Assembly (NCBI GenBank): GCA_011389515.1
Contig: JAABUA010000003.1
Span: forward strand, 41,705-105,704
Reading direction: 5' to 3'
DNA length: 64,000 bases
Origin: Desulfobacteraceae bacterium
Lineage (GTDB): Bacteria > Desulfobacterota > Desulfobacteria > Desulfobacterales > Desulfosalsimonadaceae
Under the pieces are notes generated by a model. It made no database searches, was not told the DNA's origin, and saw only the letters and a list, made by a program, of their open reading frames with translations. A program made the translations under genes and the position numbers. This document shows positions 27,698-35,735 of the stretch, piece by piece (position 1 is the stretch's first letter; every line of letters begins with the position of its first letter).

Positions 27698-28180
27698 TCA
27701 CTCCACCCGGATTCTACCGCTCATGGCAAGAATCACTTTGCCCGTCCGCCCGGTTTTTCCGGTGAGTTCAATGCGACCCGCTTTTACCGGCAATCCATGG
27801 GTATTGTACGAACAGTAATGGCGGCCCGCCTCCTGGTTTGCCTTCGGAAACGTACTTTTGCTGATGGAAACACTTGCCGGGACGTCATACACCCCGATCA
27901 GCCGGTCCGTATCCGGATGGTATGTGTGGTCCCGGTCATTATCCACAAATGCCCGGAAAACATTTTCATTGGCGTCAAAAATAATCACCGTGTGCGCGTT
28001 GTCCCTGACGGCGTGCATCCTTGCGCTTTTCATGGTCGATATGGATTGCTTCAAAGCGTCTCTGAATTCCCCATCTGCACGCCTGGCAACAAGGTTGGGC
28101 ACGGCAAGGGATGCGGCCACGGCGAGAATCGCCAGAACAACGCAAAGCTCGATCATCGTGAATCCGGATTTTTTGGTCAT
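27698..28180 (-). CDS. fimT: FimT/GspH-type pseudopilin
   Basis: 160 residues. The prepilin signal is KKSG/FTMIELCVVLAILAVAAS, followed by LAVPNLVARRADGEFRDALK and a C-terminal GspH domain with an internal SARMHAVRDNA segment. AGGA lies 9 bases before the ATG at 28180. It is the first gene of fimT-pilW-pilV-pilX-pilY1. No major pilin or pilus motor gene is in the window. FimT-type pilins can bind DNA in competent bacteria; that role here is inference. Confidence 0.85.
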   Translation of the reverse strand: MTKKSGFTMIELCVVLAILAVAASLAVPNLVARRADGEFRDALKQSISTMKSARMHAVRDNAHTVIIFDANENVFRAFVDNDRDHTYHPDTDRLIGVYDVPASVSISKSTFPKANQEAGRHYCSYNTHGLPVKAGRIELTGKTGRTGKVILAMSGRIRVE

Positions 28181-28380
28181 TTGGAAGTATCCTGCTGCTT
28201 GTTTGATGTTTACCGGAAAGCCTTTCAAAGGGTATGCCGAAACAGTTATCAAACAATGCGGATACGGTCTGTTTACGCATAACAAATCGATTTTTATGTA
28301 TTTTATGATAAAAAAAATTGAAATTTAGATGAAAAATAAGGATAGGCTCGGAAAGGAAAAAACGACGGTCTGTAACGATT

Positions 28381-28429
28381 GCGATCATTGCAAAACCCCT
28401 GGCGGCCATCCGGGTGATTTGCAAATCGC
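28381..28429. promoter_or_regulatory. Stem-loop with nested inverted repeats upstream of the pilin operon
   Basis: GCGAT (28381-28385) pairs with ATCGC (28425-28429), and TTGCAAA (28389-28395) with TTTGCAA (28418-28424). It lies about 200 bases upstream of the fimT start, where a leader or operator would be. It matches no riboswitch I know. It falls within the 614-base gap 28181-28794, which otherwise holds flank E and a family A copy. Confidence 0.3.
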
Positions 28430-28501
28430 GTTATTGCAGGGAGTTGCGGTGAAGATAAAAAGCAGGGAGGCGATTGTAACTATTTTTCACACGTACACAG
28501 A

Positions 28502-28622
28502 AATTTCAACATTGTCTTTCGGGCCAAATATCTTTGCTTGATAATCGATTGAAATCGAAATCGAATAAAAAGAATGGGTCACTTGGACACGGAAAGCCTG
28601 GCTGCTGAAGTATTTTACAATT
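28502..28622 (-). repeat. Family E flank sequence, copy 3
   Basis: Inverted relative to 16385: GAAATCGAAATCGAATAAAA then GAATGGGTCACTTGGACACG and TATTTTACAATT. It abuts the family A copy at 28624. Confidence 0.75.
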
Positions 28623-28623
28623 C

Positions 28624-28768
28624 TTTGCATTTATCAATAGACACGATGATCAGGAGGACCTCGTAGGGGCACCCCTTGCGGGTGCCCTGATTCCGGGCAC
28701 CCGCAAGGGGTGCCCCTACGAGTCCACATTCTGTGGGAATATTTATCGTGTCTATACACGAATGCAAA
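28624..28768 (+). repeat. Family A palindromic element, copy 5 (reference copy)
   Basis: A full 145-bp copy. Ends: TTTGCATT (28624-28631), six bases, TAGACA (28638-28643); mirrored by TGTCTA (28749-28754), six bases, AATGCAAA (28761-28768). The centre is a perfect 26-bp inverted repeat (28662-28687 with 28695-28720) around a 7-base loop. It lies 26 bases from the stop codon of the GlmS-like gene. Confidence 0.92.
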
Positions 28769-28794
28769 AAATCGGCAATTGCCGGACGGATTGC

Positions 28795-31700
28795 CTACGA
28801 ATTTGTGCGCGCGGCCATGGCCGCGGCGATGAGGGTCTGCAGAAACGGCAGGAGGCAGTCTGAAAACGGTTCGCCCAGGTCCGGCAGCAAAAGCAGGTGG
28901 CTTATGGGATGGGGATGGAATGCCGCCAGCCGGTTTCCGGCAGAAAACGCCCCCTGGGAGATGACGGTCATGCGGGCAAATCGGCACCCGAAGGTGGACA
29001 GTTCGTCCAGGGCCTGGCCAAAGGACTGCTCAGAGGCGGCGTCGATGATGACCGGGTTGTCCTGCCCGCAGTCGTAGCCGGCCTTTAGCTCCGGGAGATA
29101 CCATTGCCGCTGGGCATAAAACGGTGCAACCGGCGCCGGTTCCGGCGGCTTTGCATTCCTGCCGAAAACATTGTCCAGGGAACCCCCATGAAAATATTTC
29201 TTCTCCCAGCTGCGAACCCGCTTTTCTCCGTAAATGGCTGCCAAATCCGCACGGCTCTCCAGGGCCACGAATTTGTCTGCGACCCGGTTGTCGACCGTAA
29301 CCAAAGGGCCGTGGGCGGCGAACCCGAAATCATACCATTCCATCAATTTGCGGCCGAATTGGTCGAACCGGCGGACCCAGGCGGCGCCGTTTCCGGTTGC
29401 CGGACCGATAAACAGGGCCGTCTCGTACCCCTTGTCCGCATAAACCGCATCGCGTATTGTCTTCCAAAGCCCGGCGTCATTTAATACGGAAGCAACCATC
29501 AGGCCGGTGAGGCTGAAATGACGCCGCAACACTTCGGCCCATTGTGGTCTTCGTTCTTCCAGCATCCGTGTGAAAAAAAGTGACAGGGCCGCGTAAAGCA
29601 GATCCTGTCTGCAGGTCAACCCCTCCGGCAGCAGCGGGGCATATACCCCGAGACGGGTAAACACCCGGGAGAAATATTCTTCCAGGGACGGCCCGATCCA
29701 GATGAAATGCTGCTCCAGATCCGGGAGTATATTTTCCAGCACATAGTCATCCGGCTCATCCGCCGCCAGAAGGATCACCAGGGTATCACCGCCCGCGGTA
29801 TGCAGACGGGCGGCGGGGGATTCCACCCGGATAAAGCAGCCAAGCAGCGGCGCCCAATACTTTGCCATCGTCCGTGCAACCGATTGCGCCGCCTTGTCCA
29901 GGGGAATAAAAAGAATTTCCCCGTCAACGGAAAGCTGGTCCAGGACAAAGTCCGCCAGCGCTTTCATGCGCCCGGCGTCAGGAATATCCATAATCTGCCG
30001 CAGGGGATTATTCCCTCGGAGCAAAATGCACAATTCACGCAGATCCCGGTAGAGATCGGCTTCCCAACCCGGCGCCCCTTTTCTGCTTTCCCAGTATGAC
30101 ACCTGGTTTCCCGCCTGCAGGTACGCGTCAAGATCCGGGAGGGCCTCCCATTTCTGGTTTTTATGCCGCAGGACGGCAATCTCCCGCGCCGGCCCCGGCA
30201 CTTCGGCAGGGCGGCTGCGCCCTGCGGTTACGGACTTGGCACGGTTGCGCGGAAACTCCCCGGGAAGGCGTCCGTGGGCCAGGCCGAAATCCAGCCCGAA
30301 GCGCATGTAAAAAACCAGGTCCACAAACGGCTGCAGCATGTCATCCACCTTGGGCAGGCATACCGGTTCTTCCCCCCCCAGGTCCCGCATATGGTCAAGG
30401 TATTCATTTTCAAAGGTAACCAGGGCATACTTCAGCCCGGCTGCATTCAGCCGTTTCATGCAGGCCATTGCTTCCTGGAGCCGGACCATGTTGGTGGCAT
30501 TGACAAGGATCAGGTTGTTCGGGTGCCAGTGCGTGAAGATTGCCTCTTCCACGTCCCGGAAATCAAAGGTCTTGCCCATGGAGACCCAGCTGTTTTCTTC
30601 CAGCTTGAGGGCTATCTCCATACCGGTTCCCACGGAATGTCGCGTGTCTAAGACCAAATGGCACATGCTGCGATGATATGCATTGCTCTTTTTGCGGCTC
30701 CAGTCGAGCAAGTGCGAGTCCTGCAGCACCTCCTGCATTGTTTCCGGCAGGGTTTGCATTCGGGTCGCCATAAATTCTGCCTTTTCCCGGTGCCCCAGCT
30801 CATGGAGCAGCGCCAGACAGAATCCCTCAAGGGACAGAAGCATGCACAAAAGGCTCTTCACGGCGCTCACAGTGACTTCTTCACCGCTGTATACCGGGAT
30901 AACCCCGCCGCTCTGACGAAGCACCAGGGCCATATCCGAAAACGGCTTTTCCGTAACAGCGACGGCAACGATGTGATGCCGGTGAATATCCTTGGCAAAC
31001 TGCACCATATCCGCGGTCGTTCCGGACCAGCTGAGGCAAACCACCAGATCGCGGTCTGCGTCGATTGTCCGGGCGATATCATCCACTTCCACGGGGCTTA
31101 CAACGACGACGGGCATTTCAGGCACCAGCGCCCTGACCATGTTCTTGGCCATGCACGCGGCATGCCAGGAAGAACCGATGCCAACCAGAAACAGGCGCCG
31201 CAGGGAGGACAGCCCGCTTCCGAAACGCCTGGTCATCAACCGCCGGTTGATACCGAACCGAACGAGATCGGGCGTTCCGGAAGCCGGAAGATACGTTTCC
31301 AGAATCTCTTTTGTGACAGCTGGGATTTCCTGGAGATGCATTTCATAAAATGTGCGGTTGAGGCTCCGTTTGATCTGAACCGGTGACAGGCGGGTATAAA
31401 ACGGGTCGATATCGGAATGCTCCTGCCCGGTGAAATCCATGATCTTCACCGTGTAGCCGACTTTGTTCTGGGCCCGCCGGCTTTCCACACGGACGAAAAG
31501 CTCTTCCCCCTGCAGCGGGGTAACCATGACCTCGAACTGCTTCAATAGCGTTTCCCTGGCGGGATGCATTCCGTTTTTCAGCTTCCTGGCGGATTTCTGG
31601 ATCTGACGCTGTGAAAAAAGACCCAGGGCGGCGTTTACATCCGACACCAGCATGACTTCGTTGCTGCGCTTCCGCTGCACAACGAAAAGCGGCCTGTTGT

Positions 31701-33255
31701 GGCTGGCCGCAAACAGCCGGTGGGGGGAAAGCAGGCTCATCCCGGCAACCGCTACCTGTCCGCCGTCCTGAATCATGACCTGCATGGCCAGGATAAACGC
31801 CCTTTCTTCGATTGCCTCCGGGCTCGCGTCCCGGAGACGGTAAAACACCTGGTAATCGATGCAGTGGCTCCCGGCAGCCAGATCCTCCAGGCCGAGACTC
31901 ACCTGCTCCCGGATGGACTCATTGCGTGCTTTCTCCATTGAGAGGACGCCGGCATAATATCCCCACAGCTGGACAAAATACTCGGTGGAATTTTCGCTGC
32001 GAAGGGTAACATTTGCCACTTTCGTCAAAAACCGGCGAACGCGCCGCTCCACCTCCGGGCTGAACTGCCCGTTGATACAGACGCATCGCATGCGTTTCCG
32101 GTCAACAAAGGGGTGGGTGTTGCGCAGGGTAACCTGGGATTGCAATGCCCAGCGGCCATGGGCGAGGATCGGCTGGCCGAGGGAGGCGAGATGCCCCGGA
32201 ACGGTTTGACCCGGGAGGCGTTCCTCCGGGGTCATGCCCCCTGGCTGCGGGGGAAAAATGCCGTCGGATTCCCGCAAAAGCACGCTGTAGACCGCGGATG
32301 CCGCCATCCCGTAAATATTCAGGGCCCTTTCTGCCCGGTACAGGGTCTGCCAGGGTGCCGGAGCGGATCTGCCGGACTTCTGAAATCGCCGGGTCATTTC
32401 CTCGTGCACCTGCTCATCGATACCGGCATCCTGCCCCAACCGGCTCATTACCAGGCTGTCCATGCAGCAAAACAGCCGGCGAACGCCGTCAATATCGTAA
32501 TCCGCAGACAGCGGAATGCTTTTCTTCAGCAATGCCCGCCAGAGATACCGCCCGGCTTTGGGCACCCGGCTCTCCTGTTCCACGGGGTCCTGGGCTTCCG
32601 CCGGCGCACGCTCATACTCGGTTGCATCTTCGAATACCCGGTCGAACTCCCCCAGCACCAGTTCCGGATCCAAAGGCAGGCCTTCCTCTGATTCAGATAT
32701 GGTTCTCAGGGTGCGGGACAAAAAATGACGAAAGACCGATTTGACGACCAGGGGGGGAAGATCATGATCGAACATCAGGGTTTCGACAGTTCGGCGGAAA
32801 TCTTTTCTGGAGTGAAGCACGATCTCGCAGCCCGTTCCCGGGCGTCCGACCATACCCGGTGCAAGGTTACGGGTTCGCTCCGAATCCGTCAGCTCACCCC
32901 AGTTGAGGTACCGGCGCTCGCCGCTGGCCTTCTTTTGCAGATCCTCCAGAGAAAGCCCTTCCAGCGCCAGCAATCTGCGCCGGACTTCCTGCCATTCTAT
33001 TGCTTCCCGGTCCATGCCGGCCAGGCCGCCGGCCAGATCGGCGCTGCTCCGGATGTATAGCGGCGTATCATGGAGCGCCTCCACCAGTTCCTGGACCGAA
33101 CCCAGCGCCTTCCGGGTGCGCACCGGCGACAGTTCATCTCCGAACATGGCGATACCGGTGCTGTCCGGCGCCCTGTAGATAATCGACCACATCCCGGTCA
33201 GAATCCGGGTCAGGGGGTTTTCCGCCCCGCCAAAATACGCGACAATTCCGCACAT
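28795..33255 (-). CDS. Giant GlmS-like protein: split class II glutaminase domain plus SIS domains
   Basis: 1486 residues from the ATG at 33255, which gives MCGIVAYFGG with the N-terminal nucleophile Cys2; the longer frame to 33297 would bury it and overlap a terminator. GlmS-like features: IIYRAPDSTGIAMFG (25-39), then after an insertion of about 290 residues HGRWALQSQVTLRNTHPF (366-383) and the NG of the oxyanion hole (395-396). SIS domain 1 is around 687-800 (FLVGIGSSWHAACMAKN; CLSWSGTTADM). SIS-like region 2 has GTGMEIALKLEE (876-887). A C-terminal third region (about 1040-1486) has SIS-like strands (LFIGPATGNGAAW). GlmS (about 610 residues) makes glucosamine-6-phosphate in the cytoplasm; whether this does is unknown. 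It has no operon partner. Confidence 0.8.
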   Translation of the reverse strand: MCGIVAYFGGAENPLTRILTGMWSIIYRAPDSTGIAMFGDELSPVRTRKALGSVQELVEALHDTPLYIRSSADLAGGLAGMDREAIEWQEVRRRLLALEGLSLEDLQKKASGERRYLNWGELTDSERTRNLAPGMVGRPGTGCEIVLHSRKDFRRTVETLMFDHDLPPLVVKSVFRHFLSRTLRTISESEEGLPLDPELVLGEFDRVFEDATEYERAPAEAQDPVEQESRVPKAGRYLWRALLKKSIPLSADYDIDGVRRLFCCMDSLVMSRLGQDAGIDEQVHEEMTRRFQKSGRSAPAPWQTLYRAERALNIYGMAASAVYSVLLRESDGIFPPQPGGMTPEERLPGQTVPGHLASLGQPILAHGRWALQSQVTLRNTHPFVDRKRMRCVCINGQFSPEVERRVRRFLTKVANVTLRSENSTEYFVQLWGYYAGVLSMEKARNESIREQVSLGLEDLAAGSHCIDYQVFYRLRDASPEAIEERAFILAMQVMIQDGGQVAVAGMSLLSPHRLFAASHNRPLFVVQRKRSNEVMLVSDVNAALGLFSQRQIQKSARKLKNGMHPARETLLKQFEVMVTPLQGEELFVRVESRRAQNKVGYTVKIMDFTGQEHSDIDPFYTRLSPVQIKRSLNRTFYEMHLQEIPAVTKEILETYLPASGTPDLVRFGINRRLMTRRFGSGLSSLRRLFLVGIGSSWHAACMAKNMVRALVPEMPVVVVSPVEVDDIARTIDADRDLVVCLSWSGTTADMVQFAKDIHRHHIVAVAVTEKPFSDMALVLRQSGGVIPVYSGEEVTVSAVKSLLCMLLSLEGFCLALLHELGHREKAEFMATRMQTLPETMQEVLQDSHLLDWSRKKSNAYHRSMCHLVLDTRHSVGTGMEIALKLEENSWVSMGKTFDFRDVEEAIFTHWHPNNLILVNATNMVRLQEAMACMKRLNAAGLKYALVTFENEYLDHMRDLGGEEPVCLPKVDDMLQPFVDLVFYMRFGLDFGLAHGRLPGEFPRNRAKSVTAGRSRPAEVPGPAREIAVLRHKNQKWEALPDLDAYLQAGNQVSYWESRKGAPGWEADLYRDLRELCILLRGNNPLRQIMDIPDAGRMKALADFVLDQLSVDGEILFIPLDKAAQSVARTMAKYWAPLLGCFIRVESPAARLHTAGGDTLVILLAADEPDDYVLENILPDLEQHFIWIGPSLEEYFSRVFTRLGVYAPLLPEGLTCRQDLLYAALSLFFTRMLEERRPQWAEVLRRHFSLTGLMVASVLNDAGLWKTIRDAVYADKGYETALFIGPATGNGAAWVRRFDQFGRKLMEWYDFGFAAHGPLVTVDNRVADKFVALESRADLAAIYGEKRVRSWEKKYFHGGSLDNVFGRNAKPPEPAPVAPFYAQRQWYLPELKAGYDCGQDNPVIIDAASEQSFGQALDELSTFGCRFARMTVISQGAFSAGNRLAAFHPHPISHLLLLPDLGEPFSDCLLPFLQTLIAAAMAARTNS

Positions 33256-33294
33256 GAAATCATCTGCCCGTCTGGTATCATAAAAATGGCAAAA

Positions 33295-33326
33295 CAAAAG
33301 CCGAAGATCGGCTTCTTCGGCTTTTG
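33295..33326 (-). terminator. Terminator hairpin of the betaine operon
   Basis: CAAAAGCCGAAG (33295-33306) pairs perfectly with CTTCGGCTTTTG (33315-33326) around eight bases. On the minus strand it follows the binding-protein stop by 25 bases and leads into TTTTGTTTTG. Confidence 0.75.
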
Positions 33327-33351
33327 CCCGTTTACCGCTATTTGCGCTGTA

Positions 33352-34263
33352 TCATATCAGTCCGTTTTCTTCCAGCCATTTCCGTGCGGCCCTTCCCACG
33401 TCCTCGTTGTCCAGGTCCACCTGTCCGTTGAGCTTCTGCATCTCTGTTGTGGTCAATTTTTCAGCCAGGGGTTTGAAAATTTCTTCCAGTTCGGGATATT
33501 TCTGCAACGCATCGCTGCGTACCACCAGCGATGGATTGTAGGTCGGGAAATAGTTCTTGTCATCCTCCAGCACGACAAAACCAAAAGCCGCGATCCGGCC
33601 GTCAGTGGCAAAGCCCATGGAAACATCGACATTCCCGTCCCGAAGCGCCTGGTAGACCAGACCGGAGTCCATCCGGCGGATCTTGCCGTAAGGAACCTGG
33701 AAGTCATAGAGTTCCATCAGGGGTTTGAACCCGTCGGGGCGCTCCCAGAACTCCGCATTGACGCCGATGGTCAGCTTGTCCGGGTTTTCGTTCATATACG
33801 TCGACAAATCACTGATGGACGCGATGCCAAGTTCCTCTGCATTGTTTTTGCGCATGAGCAGGGTATAGGTATTATTGAACTCCAGCGGCTCCAGCCAGAC
33901 CAGCCCCTTTTTCTCGTCCGCATCCCGGATCCACTGGTATACCTTGTCCGCATCGCTCATGATCGCCTGGTCGTCCTGATCGTAAAAGACCGTATAGCCG
34001 GTGCCGGTATATTCAAAATACATATCGATCTGTCCGTGCTCCAGTGCCTGCCTTGCGACTGAAGAGCCGACGCCGGTCTGCATACTGACATCAAATCCCT
34101 TTTCTTCCAGCAGAATTCTTGCAAAATCGGCCAGGATATACTGCTCGGTAAAATTTTTCCCGCCCACGGTAACCTTTTTTTCCGCAGTGGCCTGGCCTGG
34201 AAAGCATAGCATCAGGCCCAGCAGCATGACAAAACCGCCTGCGATCAATCGTTTTACTGACAT
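33352..34263 (-). CDS. Betaine/choline-type ABC transporter substrate-binding protein (OpuAC domain)
   Basis: 303 residues. A signal peptide (LIAGGFVMLLGLMLCFPGQATA) precedes the OpuAC-type fold (VTVGGKNFTEQYILADFARI; QTGVGSSVARQALEHGQIDM; YFEYTGTGY). It delivers glycine betaine, choline or a related quaternary amine to the permeases. AAGGAGG sits before the ATG at 34263; the longer frame to 34305 is unsupported. It is the last gene of the unit, followed by the terminator. Confidence 0.9.
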   Translation of the reverse strand: MSVKRLIAGGFVMLLGLMLCFPGQATAEKKVTVGGKNFTEQYILADFARILLEEKGFDVSMQTGVGSSVARQALEHGQIDMYFEYTGTGYTVFYDQDDQAIMSDADKVYQWIRDADEKKGLVWLEPLEFNNTYTLLMRKNNAEELGIASISDLSTYMNENPDKLTIGVNAEFWERPDGFKPLMELYDFQVPYGKIRRMDSGLVYQALRDGNVDVSMGFATDGRIAAFGFVVLEDDKNYFPTYNPSLVVRSDALQKYPELEEIFKPLAEKLTTTEMQKLNGQVDLDNEDVGRAARKWLEENGLI

Positions 34264-34320
34264 AGCGACCTCCTTTATGGTTATTGTTGGGTGTTTCATG
34301 AACAAAAAGCGGCCCGCCTC

Positions 34321-35058
34321 CTATGTGGATTGCTCGAGGCGCAACCCCCTGGGTATAAGCAGCAGACTTAGAAATTCAACCAAATAATCCGCCAGCAGGG
34401 CCAGAAGAATGGTCGGGACCGCGCCCGCCAGAAGTATGTCGGTCCGCATCAGGTCAATGCCGATAAAAATATGCTCTCCCAGGCCCCCTGCACCGATCAG
34501 AAAAGCCAGCGCGGCGGTGCCGGTGCATATCACCAGGGAAATCCGGAAACCGGTCAGCATGACCTGCATGGCGTTGGGCAGCTCCACGTGCCAGAGGATC
34601 TGCCGGTTGTTCATCCCCATGCCTTTGGCCGCATCCAGAAGCCAGTTGGGCACGGCATTGATGCCGGCAAGGGTGTTTCTGGCGATGGGAAGCACCGAGT
34701 AGACAAAAAGGGCAAACAGCGCCGGCTTGAAACCGATCCCCATGAAACTCATGACAATAGCCAACACGGCCAGCGACGGTATGGTCTGCCCCAGGCCGAC
34801 GATGTACATGACGATGCCGGCATACGCTTTGAGTTTGGCCCGAGTGAATAAAATCCCCACCGTAATGCCCAGCGTTGTTGCCAGGAGCATGGCTACCGCC
34901 ACCATGACGATATGCTGACGGATCAGGGTCAGGGTGTAGGCATACTCAAAGGGATCGGAAAGGTAGTCAAGCAGCCCGGTCCTTTCCATGGCCACGCCAG
35001 CGCCGAGGAGCAGCAGAACCAAAACCAGACGGTATATTCGTGTCAGGATGCTATCCAT
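34321..35058 (-). CDS. Betaine-type ABC transporter permease (second)
   Basis: 245 residues. About six membrane helices, with the permease-coupling segment around NTLAGINAVPNWLLDAAKGMG and GALAFLIGAGGLGEHI-like GTAALAFLIGAGGLG. Overlaps the preceding permease gene by eight bases (ATGGATAG). It forms the channel with the other permease in the OpuC/OsmF-type importer. Confidence 0.9.
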   Translation of the reverse strand: MDSILTRIYRLVLVLLLLGAGVAMERTGLLDYLSDPFEYAYTLTLIRQHIVMVAVAMLLATTLGITVGILFTRAKLKAYAGIVMYIVGLGQTIPSLAVLAIVMSFMGIGFKPALFALFVYSVLPIARNTLAGINAVPNWLLDAAKGMGMNNRQILWHVELPNAMQVMLTGFRISLVICTGTAALAFLIGAGGLGEHIFIGIDLMRTDILLAGAVPTILLALLADYLVEFLSLLLIPRGLRLEQST

Positions 35059-35722
35059 GTCTCAACCTCCTTCCGACCTTGATCCCCTTGGGCGTGACCA
35101 GGTATTCCAGCCCGGCCATGAAGGCGTCAACGAAAATGGCCAGCACGGACACCAGGATGGCGCCGGCCAAAATCATAGGCGCGTAGGACCGGCCAATGCC
35201 CTGCTGAATCAGCACGCCCAACCCGCCGGCCCCGATATAGGCGGCAATGGCGGCAATGCCGATACTCATGACGGCTGCTGTGCGAAGCCCTGCGATAATC
35301 ACCGGAATCGCCAGCGGAATCTCGATTTCACGCAGGCGCCGCCAACTGCTCATGCCGAGCCCCTTTCCCGCGTCCACCAGCTCCGGGGGAACGTTCATGA
35401 TCGCCACGTAGGTGTTGCGGATGATGGGCAGCTGGCTGTAGAGAACCAGGGCGACGATGGCCGGCACCTTGCCCAGGCCATAGCCGAAAGGGGACAATAT
35501 GGGAATCATGATGCCGAAAAGAGCGATGGACGGCGTGGTCATGAAGATATTGGCCGTACCGATCACCTTACTGGCCAGGCTTTTGTTGCGCGTGATGACT
35601 ACCCCGATGGGCACCCCGATGAGAATGGCCAGGGTGCAGGCAACTCCAACAATCCACATATGCTCCAGGGTCAGCGCAAAGCACCTGGCTGCATTATTGA
35701 TCATATAATTCCATACCTCCAT
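35051..35722 (-). CDS. Betaine-type ABC transporter permease (first)
   Basis: 223 residues. Helices include IVGVACTLAILIGVPIGVVI and IGIAAIAAYIGAGGLG; the ATPase-contact loop is ELVDAGKGLGMSSWRRL. ATG at 35722 is chosen because GGAGG lies just upstream; a longer frame to 35812 enters the ATPase gene. Close spacing and the 8-base overlap with the next permease indicate a single transcript. Confidence 0.9.
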   Translation of the reverse strand: MEVWNYMINNAARCFALTLEHMWIVGVACTLAILIGVPIGVVITRNKSLASKVIGTANIFMTTPSIALFGIMIPILSPFGYGLGKVPAIVALVLYSQLPIIRNTYVAIMNVPPELVDAGKGLGMSSWRRLREIEIPLAIPVIIAGLRTAAVMSIGIAAIAAYIGAGGLGVLIQQGIGRSYAPMILAGAILVSVLAIFVDAFMAGLEYLVTPKGIKVGRRLRHG

Positions 35723-35735
35723 GACGCCTCCGCAT

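Noticed and set aside
28181..28500. Cyclic-di-GMP or other riboswitch upstream of the pilin operon
   Set aside because: The conserved GEMM core sequences could not be found on either strand.
28329..28541. 70-residue plus-strand frame with a CxxCxxC-like start (VCNDCDHCKTPGG)
   Set aside because: No ribosome site, lies over a repeat and a stem-loop, and the rest of the protein has no family pattern.
28624..28768. CRISPR array from the recurring GC-rich repeat
   Set aside because: Copies are isolated, kilobases apart and in both orientations, with no spacer series.
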